Under the pieces are notes generated by a model. That model saw only the letters and a program-made list of their open reading frames with translations, searched no databases and was not told the origin of the DNA. The position numbers and the translations under genes were made by a program. DNA of 64,000 nt, taken from contig JAFDXN010000011.1 in assembly GCA_018267915.1 (NCBI GenBank), forward strand, positions 1 through 64,000. Reading direction: 5' to 3'. This document shows positions 36,608 to 45,083 of the stretch, one piece after another (position 1 is the first letter of the stretch; each line of letters begins with the position of its first letter). Source of the stretch: Bacteroidota bacterium. Its GTDB lineage: Bacteria > Bacteroidota > Bacteroidia > Chitinophagales > Chitinophagaceae.

Positions 36608-37960
36608 TCAGAGCTTCAGCGACAATATATTCTTCTGTATCGGCTGGTTCCTATAGTAGATCAGCACCAGGGCAATACCATAGAAGGGCAGGCAGGGAAT
36701 ACGGTAGCGCGAAAGTGCACCGAAGTTGCCCGACGATATACCCACCGCAAAAGCGAATATCAACGTAAAGATGAGGCAGAACTGTATGGTAGGGTCGCTC
36801 ACTATCGTTCGCCAGGTACGCTTAGGGCCCACCGAGATCAATATCTTTATCGTCACCCAAAGGAATAGTAATGCCTCTACCGCATTCAATAACTGCATCA
36901 CCTTCCGCGTCTCCCATATATAGGGGCGGAAGAGTGTCACATTCACAGCGGGAATGAACTTCTTCAGCATACCCATGGTAGTAGGCTCAATGTCACCCAA
37001 GCTATAGGCCGATCCCGCATCGCCCGACGCGCCGCGGATGTAGGTACTGGTTACATAAGAGGTCTTGGCAAGGTTCTCCACTGAATACTTGCCAAGGTCG
37101 GCGGCAAACTTTTTGGAGAAAAAGGTAAAGCCCACAAGCGACACACCCACTACCACCACTTTCAGCACCAGGCGCGTTGCCGAGCTGCGGATGCGGTGCG
37201 AATAGGTGAAGAGTATCCACAGGGCCAGGGCGGGTATAAAGGCCAGCAGGATGTATATCTTGATCACGGCGATCAGGTAAAAGGCTATAATCGTCATGAT
37301 GATCACCCGTGGGCTTCTGTCACGGCTTAACAGCATCCGGAAGGCCCCATAGGTGAGCCAGCCCAGGCCGAACATGCAAACAGTATCCTTAAAGATACCG
37401 GAACCCCACATCACCGTACTGGGTATAAAAAGCACACACCAGGCGATGTATTTGGTGTATTTAGGATACAGTGTTGCAAATGTCTTGAACATCGACCAGA
37501 TGCCTGTGTAGGCAAGGGAGGCAAACAATATTGATATAGGCAGGTAAGTGGTAAAGGTTACAAGGCCCAATACCGTAGTTATCTGGCATACAGTGTACTC
37601 CGAGGCCGAATCGTACCAAAACAGCCCGTCCGATTTGATATAGTCCGAATAAGCGCCGTCCCACCATGGCGGTATATGGAACAGCAGGTCGAACCACTTG
37701 CCGGGATCTTTATCCAACGCACCGTTCAGTACATGTGCATGCCACCAATACAGCGTGGTATCACCCCCGCCATAGTAGTATTGGTATATCATACCTATAG
37801 CCAGCGCACCAAATATCTTGGCAGTAAGACCTGGGATAAAATAAGGCCGCCACGGGTGCCCCACAGGATAGCGACGGTTGCGGATGAAAATAGCGACGGT
37901 AAATATGATGAGCAGGTAAAAGGGCAGTAGCAGGTAGTCGAGTATCGTTATAAATTCCAT
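36608..37960 (-). CDS. Polytopic inner-membrane protein, possible glycan polymerase
   Basis: A 450-residue protein with about ten hydrophobic segments. The long loop near residues 60-120 (YYYGGGDTTLYWWHAHVLNG) and the later RYRIPCLPFYGIALV segment resemble O-antigen/EPS polymerases and related GT-C-like membrane proteins, but no family motif is certain. It is divergent from asnB, a common neighbour of surface-polysaccharide genes, and convergent with the broken toxin. Confidence 0.7.
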   Translation of the reverse strand: MEFITILDYLLLPFYLLIIFTVAIFIRNRRYPVGHPWRPYFIPGLTAKIFGALAIGMIYQYYYGGGDTTLYWWHAHVLNGALDKDPGKWFDLLFHIPPWWDGAYSDYIKSDGLFWYDSASEYTVCQITTVLGLVTFTTYLPISILFASLAYTGIWSMFKTFATLYPKYTKYIAWCVLFIPSTVMWGSGIFKDTVCMFGLGWLTYGAFRMLLSRDRSPRVIIMTIIAFYLIAVIKIYILLAFIPALALWILFTYSHRIRSSATRLVLKVVVVGVSLVGFTFFSKKFAADLGKYSVENLAKTSYVTSTYIRGASGDAGSAYSLGDIEPTTMGMLKKFIPAVNVTLFRPYIWETRKVMQLLNAVEALLFLWVTIKILISVGPKRTWRTIVSDPTIQFCLIFTLIFAFAVGISSGNFGALSRYRIPCLPFYGIALVLIYYRNQPIQKNILSLKL

Positions 37961-38018
37961 TTAGCTTACATTTACATGCGCCAATAATGCGGTTTCATTT
38001 TATCCATTTATCCGATAC

Positions 38019-39929
38019 ATGTGTGGTATTACCGGCTACTACGCCCTGAGCAATAACGCGGCTGTCAACCTGACAAAAGTAACACAATCAAGCCAAAAAC
38101 TCCTGAAGCGCGGGCCTGATGTGGGTAACGTGTTTACTGACGATAACATCGCCTTCGGTCACCGCCGTCTGTCCATTATCGATACCTCTCATGGCGCCGA
38201 TCAGCCCATGACCGATGCCACCGGCCGCTATGTCATCATCTTCAATGGTGAGATATTCAATTTCCGGGCGCTTTCGCAGCAGTACCTGCAGGCTGCCTGG
38301 CAACGCATTGGCGGGGCAAAGACCAGCGGTGATACCGAGGTCTTACTCTACCTGCTCATAGAATACGGACCAAAATGCCTTGCCTGGCTCGATGGCTTTT
38401 TTGCCTTTGCCTTTTATGATAAGGAAACGGGCAAAATGATACTGGGACGCGACCCTTATGGTAAGAAACCCCTGGTCTATTACATGGGCCGCGATTTCCT
38501 GGCCTTCTCCTCCGAGATGAAAGCCTTGCTGGAATGGGGCATTCCCAAAGAGCTCGACTATTCGGTATTGCACCAATACCTGCAGCTCAACTATGTGCCG
38601 CAGCCCCAAAGCATGCTCAAAGGCGTGGCAAAACTGAGGCCTGCGCATTACATGGTCTACGATAAGAACGGCCTGCAGGACTATGCGCCTTACTATGAGC
38701 TGAAGATCAATAAAGAAGGCTACAATAAATACAGCTACGAAGAAGCGCAGCAGGAACTGGTGAAGCGTATGGACACTGCCGTGCAGGAGCGCCTGATAGC
38801 CGATGTGCCCCTGGGTGCATTCCTTAGCGGGGGTATCGACTCCTCTGTTATAGTGGCCCTGGCCAGCCGGCACACCAAACAGTTGAACACCTTTTCCATA
38901 GGCTATAAAGACAATCCCTTCTTTGACGAGACGAGGTATGCAAAGTCGGTAGCAGAGAAATACAAGACCAACCACACGGTCTTTTCACTCAATACCAACG
39001 ATTTTTTGGAGCATGTGTACAATGTGCTCGACTATATCGACGAGCCTTTTGCCGACTCATCGGCCATACCGGAGTATATACTCTGCATGGAGACACGCAA
39101 GCACGTAACTGTAGCACTGAGCGGCGATGGCGGCGACGAGGTGTTTGGTGGTTACAACAAGCACGGGGCAGAATGGAAAGTGCGGCAACGGTCCTTTACC
39201 AATAACCTTGTAAGGGCTGGTCTGCCTTTATGGAATGCCATGCCCCGCAGCCGAAATGGTAAGTTCTCCAATCTCTTCCGCCAGTTGCACCGCTTTGCAG
39301 AAGGGGCAAACCTCTCCGTACAAGACAGGTACTGGCGGTGGGCTACCTTCATAAAACAAAATGAAGCATCGGCACTCATAAGTAAGGACATGAGACCCTA
39401 TGTCGATCTCAAACTGGTAGAAAGCGAGCGCAGGAACCTGTTGTCCGGCCTGCGGAACGGCGACATCAACGAAGTGCTGCTCACCGACATGAACCTGGTG
39501 CTGCTCAGCGATATGCTGGTGAAAGTGGACCTGATGAGTATGGCCAACAGCCTCGAAGTGCGCAGCCCCTTCCTCGATCATAAAGTGGTCGATTTCGCAT
39601 TCGGCCTGCCCGAACAATACAAGGTGGACGGCAAAATGAAGAAGCGCATCGTACAGGATGCCTTCCGCAGCATGCTGCCGCCCGAGATATACAACCGCCC
39701 CAAGCACGGCTTTGAGATACCGCTGCTCGACTGGTTCCGCAAAGAACTGTGGCCCCTGATAGACGATGACTTGCTCAGCAAAAAATTCGTTGAAGAGCAG
39801 GGCATCTTCAACGTGAACGTGACCGAAGCACTAAAGCGCAAGCTCCACAGCAATAATCCTGAGGATACACACGCTACCATCTGGGCGCTTATTGTGTTTC
39901 AGTATTGGTGGAGGAAGTATTATGTGTAG
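38019..39929 (+). CDS. asnB: Asparagine synthase (glutamine-hydrolysing)
   Basis: A 636-residue class B asparagine synthetase. The N-terminal glutaminase uses Cys2 (MCGITGYY) as nucleophile; the synthetase domain carries the ATP-pyrophosphate loop AFLSGGIDSSVIV. It amidates aspartate with glutamine nitrogen and ATP. The length and sequence are those of the AsnB-like proteins often found in capsule and exopolysaccharide loci, where they may amidate uronic-acid sugars instead; the adjacent polymerase-like gene fits this (inference). A 30-bp copy of its 3' end lies 940 bp downstream. Confidence 0.92.
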   Translation: MCGITGYYALSNNAAVNLTKVTQSSQKLLKRGPDVGNVFTDDNIAFGHRRLSIIDTSHGADQPMTDATGRYVIIFNGEIFNFRALSQQYLQAAWQRIGGAKTSGDTEVLLYLLIEYGPKCLAWLDGFFAFAFYDKETGKMILGRDPYGKKPLVYYMGRDFLAFSSEMKALLEWGIPKELDYSVLHQYLQLNYVPQPQSMLKGVAKLRPAHYMVYDKNGLQDYAPYYELKINKEGYNKYSYEEAQQELVKRMDTAVQERLIADVPLGAFLSGGIDSSVIVALASRHTKQLNTFSIGYKDNPFFDETRYAKSVAEKYKTNHTVFSLNTNDFLEHVYNVLDYIDEPFADSSAIPEYILCMETRKHVTVALSGDGGDEVFGGYNKHGAEWKVRQRSFTNNLVRAGLPLWNAMPRSRNGKFSNLFRQLHRFAEGANLSVQDRYWRWATFIKQNEASALISKDMRPYVDLKLVESERRNLLSGLRNGDINEVLLTDMNLVLLSDMLVKVDLMSMANSLEVRSPFLDHKVVDFAFGLPEQYKVDGKMKKRIVQDAFRSMLPPEIYNRPKHGFEIPLLDWFRKELWPLIDDDLLSKKFVEEQGIFNVNVTEALKRKLHSNNPEDTHATIWALIVFQYWWRKYYV

Positions 39930-40069
39930 TGGTGTAATCATCCCGACCTTAAGAGGAATCTCCTGAGATAGAACTGAAGCTAATCATATACACTGAAGCT
40001 AGTTTGCCAAGCAGGTATGAACCTAGTGTACGTTTTCGTAATCCCTAAAGACATTGGTTGCATTTCAAT

Positions 40070-40077
40070 TATATTTG
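40070..40077 (+). promoter_or_regulatory. -7 promoter element
   Basis: TATATTTG matches TAnnTTTG exactly, 58 bases before the ATG at 40136. TTG triplets upstream (40054 and 40058) are too close for the usual spacing. Confidence 0.35.
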
Positions 40078-40135
40078 GACAGAAGTTGAAAGCGTGAAAG
40101 CGACTTCAATCTCGGGCGGATAATAGAAACATGTT

Positions 40136-40621
40136 ATGTCATATTGGAAAGTAATTTTGATTTGGTTTTGCTCAGTACTCGGAATAGGGGTTGTTCTTGC
40201 AGTACTACGGGAATCCAATTCTCATGGAGGCGAGCAAAAGTTATTAACCACGCTGGTCTACACATATATTATAGACACAGCTGGCGTCCTCCTTTTGGTG
40301 CTGGCGTCTATTTTTACACGGTTTCAATGGTTTAAAAGATATATCGTTGCTAATATTTTAATTATCGTCTTATGCCTGGTGCAACTTTATCCAATTATGA
40401 AATACTGGACGACGCCTTCGTATGCTTCAATATCAGAATCGTTTACGTTAAACAATAATAGCTGGGAGATAACAACCGAGTATTACGATAATTCTCACGA
40501 ACGAATTCGGAGTGTGTCTTTTTTTAAGAATACACTAAAGGACAGTGTTTGGACCACTTTTTCAAAAACCGGCGAAATAATTAGTAAGACCATGTACAAA
40601 AACGGTAAGGAGGTAAGATAA
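40136..40621 (+). CDS. Small membrane protein with MORN_2-like C-terminal segment
   Basis: 161 residues with hydrophobic segments near 5-25, 38-60 and 68-88, then a soluble ~70-residue tail (SWEITTEYYDNSHERIRSVS, DSVWTTFSKTGEIISKTMYK) whose G-E-I-x-x-x-x-M-Y-K-N-G-K-E ending resembles a MORN_2/YwqK repeat. Base composition is more AT-rich than its neighbours. Function unknown; the accessory setting suggests it is not core. Confidence 0.6.
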   Translation: MSYWKVILIWFCSVLGIGVVLAVLRESNSHGGEQKLLTTLVYTYIIDTAGVLLLVLASIFTRFQWFKRYIVANILIIVLCLVQLYPIMKYWTTPSYASISESFTLNNNSWEITTEYYDNSHERIRSVSFFKNTLKDSVWTTFSKTGEIISKTMYKNGKEVR

Positions 40622-41030
40622 TTCAGTTTGTCCCTATATTACTCTGCTTCCTGTTCGGCTTACTCACTGGCTACTTTAAAGCGTTAGTCAATCTTCAGAT
40701 TGGCGGATGTGGCTTGCGATATCCCATTCACTCCTATCAAAGCATCATTTACAATACATTAACCTGATTTACCCGTTGAGTCTCTCCCTTCAGAGGAATC
40801 AACGGCGCGCGCAGGACAAATTACGACCCAACTGGCGCGAGTCAGCAGCGTGGCAATGAGCAGGGCTCAATATTGGTGGAAGAAGTATTACGTTTAGAGA
40901 ACCCCTGGCTGGTCAGTAAATATCCAGAGGCTAACACAGACTGAAATCCGAATCTTTACACTCAATACCCCTGCATCTAACAAAACACCATGTATTCTCG
41001 TCTGCCTTTGTACGAAACAAACCAAAGTTC
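40622..41030. other. Gene-free stretch holding a relic
   Basis: Apart from the 30-bp relic at 40868-40897, I see no open frame with a family pattern here. A -7-like TGCCTTTG (one mismatch) lies at 41003-41010 before the next gene. Confidence 0.55.
40868..40897 (+). pseudogene. Relic of an asnB 3' end
   Basis: Thirty bases match the last 30 bases of asnB (39900-39929) at 26 positions, and both translate to a QYWW(K/R)KYYV tail plus TAG. All changes but one are third-position or conservative. No homology extends upstream or downstream. It may be left from a second asnB copy that was deleted. Confidence 0.6.
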
Positions 41031-41894
41031 ATGAAAAGGTTCTTCTTAGTGTTACTTTTTACCTTTACTCAATGCGTGGTTTCAAAAGCCCAAAAAGTAC
41101 ATTTTACCGATAGCACCAATCAATGGAGCGAACTCCAGCCTATTTACGATGCCCCCAACCCCTGGATTCTCGATTATTCTTCGTTTTCTTATGTAGGCGA
41201 TACCACGATCGATTCTTTTGGATATAGAAATTTTGGGTTCGGATGGGTGCGCGAAGATTCTATCGCAAAGAAGGTTTATTTAAGGGAGCAAGACTCAGAC
41301 ATTCTTCTGATGGACTATAACTTAAAAGTCGGGGACACTTTTGTCGGTCCTTATTACCAATTTCCTGTTCTCAAAGTTGACTCAACGCAGATCAACTCCG
41401 TTTGGCATAAAGTATGGTACTTTCCCTTTTATACGGGTGGCTGGTATTATGACATTGATACAATTTATGTGGTGGAAGGCGTCGGTTGCCTGGAAACTCC
41501 GACTTTTATGGTGGCAGATTACAGTGGCTGTATCGAGTGCGGACAACCCTTTATTTATTGTTTCTCAAATAACAATACCACGCCTCCATTATTGCCGCAG
41601 ACAGGCTGGCTTGACAACACTACTAGTTGCGCCACTTATCCCCACCTATCGGTCAACACCCTGCACCGGAGCGGGGCATGGATAAACATTTATCCTAATC
41701 CTGCCACGCATGATATCAATATAACGTCCTCGGAAAATATCACTGAGATATCTATCGCTAACGTCCTCGGACAAACAGTTTTTGAACAAAAGTGTCACGG
41801 GAAAGAGTTTAGTGTCAATGTTACAAGCTGGACCGTTGGTACATACTACCTCAAAATAAACGGCAGCACAATAAGAAAATTTGTGAAAATTTAG
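41031..41894 (+). CDS. Secreted protein with T9SS type A tail
   Basis: A 287-residue protein with a signal peptide (cleavage near VSKAQ, residue 21). Central region is Trp/Tyr-rich (VWHKVWYFPFYTGGWYYDID) with no family recognised. The tail has INIYPNPATHDINI and ends RKFVKI, a T9SS type A sorting domain. Followed at once by the second REP-like double hairpin. Function unknown. Confidence 0.8.
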   Translation: MKRFFLVLLFTFTQCVVSKAQKVHFTDSTNQWSELQPIYDAPNPWILDYSSFSYVGDTTIDSFGYRNFGFGWVREDSIAKKVYLREQDSDILLMDYNLKVGDTFVGPYYQFPVLKVDSTQINSVWHKVWYFPFYTGGWYYDIDTIYVVEGVGCLETPTFMVADYSGCIECGQPFIYCFSNNNTTPPLLPQTGWLDNTTSCATYPHLSVNTLHRSGAWINIYPNPATHDINITSSENITEISIANVLGQTVFEQKCHGKEFSVNVTSWTVGTYYLKINGSTIRKFVKI

Positions 41895-41907
41895 AATACC
41901 AACTAGT

Positions 41908-41951
41908 CCTCGTTTGCAACGAGGATTCACAGGCATAGCGTTTGTAACGCT
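41908..41951. repeat. REP-like double hairpin, copy 2
   Basis: CCTCGTT-TGC-AACGAGG (41908-41924) and AGCGTT-TGT-AACGCT (41937-41951), both perfect, 12 bases apart, matching the design at 14851-14894. Loop sequence TGC/TGT and spacing are conserved; stem bases in the second hairpin differ in a compensated way. Confidence 0.65.
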
Positions 41952-41972
41952 ACTAATTAATCTTTCCTCACG

Positions 41973-42068
41973 TTAGCCTGCGGCGTATCTCTTTTTATAC
42001 TCCGTAGGCGACAGCGAGGTGAACCTTTTAAACACTTTTCGAAAGGCATCGATATTATTATTCCCTAC
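41973..42068 (-). pseudogene. Truncated AraC-type regulator C-terminus
   Basis: The minus-strand frame reads VGNNNIDAFRKVFKRF, then TSLSP and EYKKRYAAG, and stops at TAA 41973-41975. The corresponding stretch of the intact regulator at 43609 is VGYNNIDAFRKVFKRF...EYKKRYASF. DNA identity is about 90 percent over 87 bases, and most differences are synonymous. Only the last third of the HTH domain survives. Confidence 0.75.
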
Positions 42069-42112
42069 CCGCCCCTTGCTCCTGGTGGCTTTTAATTGTC
42101 CAACCGGGAGAA

Positions 42113-43465
42113 TTACTTCTTCTCGAAATTGATTGTCGAAGGACCTTGTTCTGTCTCTATCTTAAAAATATAGTGTCCAGGAGCAACATTATCGCCAAGT
42201 TTGAACGGCTTATCAATTTTGCCAGATTTGATTGACACGATGTCGCTATAGATTACTTTTCCCTTTAAATCTAAGACTTGTACCGGCAGAACGTTTTTAT
42301 TCGATTTTACAACTCCGACAACTGTAAAAGTTCCGTTGTTTGCATTTGGAAACATTCTTAAATCATTCCGTTGGCTTTTAAAATCCTCCACGTCGGTAGC
42401 ATAACTGACTTTTCTAATCCTGTTATTTCCAGCATCGGCAATATAAATGTCTCCATCAGCTGCAACCCGAAATAGACACGGTGAAATTTGGGCAGAAGTT
42501 GGCAAACCGCCGTCGCCGCTAAAACCCATTACGCCTGTTCCCACGATTGTGCTTATTGAGTCATTGCCATTTACCTTCCGGATGCGATAATGGCCGTCAT
42601 CAGCGATATAGAAGTTCCCAAACGTATCTGCTTGTACACCACCAGCACCATAGATCGAAGCATTTGTCGCGATGATGCCATCGCCGTTGTAGACGCTGGT
42701 ATTGTTTCCAGCAACAGTGTTAATAATGCCGGAGGTATTGACCTTCCGTATCCAAACATTGTTGTCAGCGATATAAAGATTCCCCCATTTATCAACAGTG
42801 ATACCGGTATTTCTTGTTAATCTGGCCGCTGTGGCGGGTCCGCCATCTCCACTGAAGCCACCAACGTCCGGTGTTCCGGCAATTGTAGTGATCACACCAG
42901 ACGTGTTGATTTTTCGCACACACACAGCATCGAGATCGGAAACATAAACGTTTCCCAGGTCATCTACAGCAACCGAAAATGGTGCGCGCAATTCTGCGCT
43001 CGTAGCCAGCCCACCATCTCCGCTAAACCCGGCAACACCAGTACCGGCGATGGTGTATATAATGCCTGATGTATCGATCATCCGTACCCGATGATTGTCA
43101 GCGTCAGCCAAATAAAGCCTGCCCACAGCATCGACCGCGATTGAAACTACGTTACCTATCTGTGCAGATGTCGCCGCAATGCTATCCCCATTGTAACCTG
43201 CAGTCCCCGTCCCGGCGACAGTGCTAATTATTCCCGAACCATCTATTTTGCGAATGCGGTAATTAAACTCATCAGAGATATATAGGTTGCCCATCAAATC
43301 AATTGCCACATCGGCCGGACTGTTGAATTCAGCTGAGGTAGCTGCACTCCCGTCACCACTAAAGCCGGCCGTGCCAACGCCTGCGATTGTGTTTATTGTT
43401 TGCGCTGACGTTGTCCTACAAACGAGGGACAGCGCGAAAAAGCCGATAAGTATTTTACTGTTCAT
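42113..43465 (-). CDS. NHL-repeat protein with C-terminal sorting-like domain
   Basis: A 450-residue secreted protein with a signal peptide (cleavage near TTSAQ). It has about six NHL repeats of ~55 residues with the pattern GTAGFSGDGGxATSAxxxxPxxVAVDxxGNxYIxDxxNxRIRKVxxxGIIxTIAG, forming a six-bladed propeller by family knowledge. The C-terminal ~85 residues (LRMFPNANNGTFTV, GHYIFKIE, STINFEKK) fit a T9SS type A domain. It lies between two remnants of other genes, so it may have been brought in together with them. Ligand unknown. Confidence 0.88.
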   Translation of the reverse strand: MNSKILIGFFALSLVCRTTSAQTINTIAGVGTAGFSGDGSAATSAEFNSPADVAIDLMGNLYISDEFNYRIRKIDGSGIISTVAGTGTAGYNGDSIAATSAQIGNVVSIAVDAVGRLYLADADNHRVRMIDTSGIIYTIAGTGVAGFSGDGGLATSAELRAPFSVAVDDLGNVYVSDLDAVCVRKINTSGVITTIAGTPDVGGFSGDGGPATAARLTRNTGITVDKWGNLYIADNNVWIRKVNTSGIINTVAGNNTSVYNGDGIIATNASIYGAGGVQADTFGNFYIADDGHYRIRKVNGNDSISTIVGTGVMGFSGDGGLPTSAQISPCLFRVAADGDIYIADAGNNRIRKVSYATDVEDFKSQRNDLRMFPNANNGTFTVVGVVKSNKNVLPVQVLDLKGKVIYSDIVSIKSGKIDKPFKLGDNVAPGHYIFKIETEQGPSTINFEKK

Positions 43466-43484
43466 GCTTGGGGTTTTGATTCAG

Positions 43485-43605
43485 TTATTTAATTGTTAGT
43501 CGTTTAAAGTACCGTCCTTTCTTGTCAGTTTTCAATTCAACGAGATAAAGACCTGGCACTAAATTTACTTCGATTTCTTTGGTTGGTTTGTCAAAAACAA
43601 GTCTT
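43485..43605 (-). pseudogene. Isolated T9SS C-terminal domain fragment
   Basis: The minus-strand frame here reads RLVFDKPTKEIEVNLVPG, then LYLVELKTDKKG and a terminal KRLTIK. This is the end of a T9SS type A sorting domain, with no domain before it: upstream the frame runs out of phase into the AraC gene. It is the 3' relic of a lost secreted-protein gene. Confidence 0.6.
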
Positions 43606-43608
43606 TTA

Positions 43609-44577
43609 TTAAAAACTGGCGTATCTCTTTTTATACTCCCTAGGCGATAGCGAGGTGAACCTTTTAAACACCTTTCTAAAGGCATCGATATTGTTATAAC
43701 CCACCTCGTAGATTAGCTCATTGATCGTTTTTGTTCCCGTTTCAAGCTGCTTCTTTACAAATTCAACCTTAACCCTTTGGATATATTCATTAACCGCGTT
43801 GCCTGTGCATTTTTTAAACCTCCGCTCGAAGGTCCTTCGTCCCAGCCCCAATATGCTGCATAGCTGGTCCACTGTAAAGGTCTCAGTAGAGTGAGCCTCG
43901 ATATATGCCTGGGCCTGCAGCACCTGGCTATCGCCATGCCGTTTCTGCCCGATAAATATGGTAAAGGGATTTTGGCTCTTGCGGTCTACATCGATCTCAA
44001 ACATCTTAGATGCAATGATCGACATCTCCCTGCCCTGGTGCTTTTCGATAATATAGAGCAGCAAATTCAGGTAGGAGTAACCGCCCGCGCTGGTATAAAT
44101 ACCGTCCTCATCTGTAATGATACTATCCTCTACCAAATGGATGCCTGGAAACATTGCTCCGAATTCATTTTTAGCAGCCCAGTGAATCGCACATCTTTTA
44201 TTATTAAGCAATCCCGTCGAGGCGAGAAAGAAAGAACCGACGCAAAGACATACTATCTCCGCGCCCTGGCGATATTGTTCCATCACCCAGTCGCAGTACG
44301 GTTCATTAGCTTTTATGGCTTTGGGGAAATCACCGCACAGTAACGGAATGACAATAACATCTGTCTTGCGGATATCGGCTAATGTTTTGCTTGCCTTGAT
44401 GGTATAAAGTCCATGGTTCAGCTCGGTGCTTTTTTCAACGGCTGCGATGTCTACAGTATAGTAAGAGGGCTTTTGCTGGTAATGTGAAAAGTCATTAACC
44501 CTGTTAAAGAGCTGGTAGGCGCTGTCGATAGAGGTCATTGTAGCATCGTGCAGGGCCAGTATCGAGACATGTTTCAT
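43609..44577 (-). CDS. GlxA-type AraC transcriptional regulator
   Basis: 322 residues from ATG 44577; a longer frame upstream is rejected because the family starts MKHVSILALHD. The N-terminal DJ-1/PfpI-like domain (about 1-190) has VCLCVGSFFLAS and YTSAGGYSYL; the C-terminal AraC domain has two HTHs (TVDQLCSILGLGRRTFERRFKK and TINELIYEVGYNNIDAFRKVF). Such regulators sense small ligands or stress. It is divergent from the VOC gene, with the -7 element for that gene in between, so it probably controls it (inference). Confidence 0.92.
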   Translation of the reverse strand: MKHVSILALHDATMTSIDSAYQLFNRVNDFSHYQQKPSYYTVDIAAVEKSTELNHGLYTIKASKTLADIRKTDVIVIPLLCGDFPKAIKANEPYCDWVMEQYRQGAEIVCLCVGSFFLASTGLLNNKRCAIHWAAKNEFGAMFPGIHLVEDSIITDEDGIYTSAGGYSYLNLLLYIIEKHQGREMSIIASKMFEIDVDRKSQNPFTIFIGQKRHGDSQVLQAQAYIEAHSTETFTVDQLCSILGLGRRTFERRFKKCTGNAVNEYIQRVKVEFVKKQLETGTKTINELIYEVGYNNIDAFRKVFKRFTSLSPREYKKRYASF

Positions 44578-44660
44578 TGTATAAAAGTACGGTACTGCCT
44601 TGTCGCAATCAACAGGTAAGATTGACGTATTAACAATGCGCACGGCGGTGGCAGAGCACC

Positions 44661-44668
44661 TACTTTTG
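44661..44668 (+). promoter_or_regulatory. -7 promoter element for the VOC gene
   Basis: TACTTTTG matches TAnnTTTG exactly, 22 bases before the ATG at 44690 and 83 bases from the divergent AraC ATG. Confidence 0.55.
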
Positions 44669-44689
44669 TACCCGATCAAAGAAGTCAAC

Positions 44690-45016
44690 ATGAAATCGGT
44701 AGAAATTATCATGATCCCGGTTACGGATCAGCAAAAGGCAAAAGAGTTTTACATCAGGCTAGGTTTCGAGCTCATTATCGAGGCGCCGTCCGAACATGGT
44801 GAAACCTGGATACAACTAGGGTTGCCGAACTCAAATACCACCATATCCCTGTCGAAATTTCAGGGTATCATTTGCGAAACAGCCGATATCGAAAAAGAGA
44901 TCGCTGAACTGAAAATGAAAGGTATTGAAGTGGCCGATGTTAACGACACGCCCTGGGGAAGGTTTGCCTGGCTGAAGGACCCGGATGGGAATAGCCTGTG
45001 CCTGCATCAAAAGTAA
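44690..45016 (+). CDS. VOC (glyoxalase/bleomycin-resistance) family protein
   Basis: 108 residues from ATG 44690; a longer in-frame upstream ORF is rejected since it runs through the promoter element. The chain has the single-VOC pattern MIPVTDQQKAKEFYIRLGF, ETWIQLGL and ending WLKDPDGNSLCLHQK, with an acidic residue near the expected metal ligand. VOC proteins dimerise to bind metal and small molecules or modify them; the substrate is not visible. It faces the GlxA-type regulator, which suggests a regulated detoxification role. Confidence 0.85.
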   Translation: MKSVEIIMIPVTDQQKAKEFYIRLGFELIIEAPSEHGETWIQLGLPNSNTTISLSKFQGIICETADIEKEIAELKMKGIEVADVNDTPWGRFAWLKDPDGNSLCLHQK

Positions 45017-45083
45017 TTCGTGCCAAACTAATTCAGCCGGCTTGCAACCGAAATTCACATTGCTAAAGCTTAATGAGTCACCA

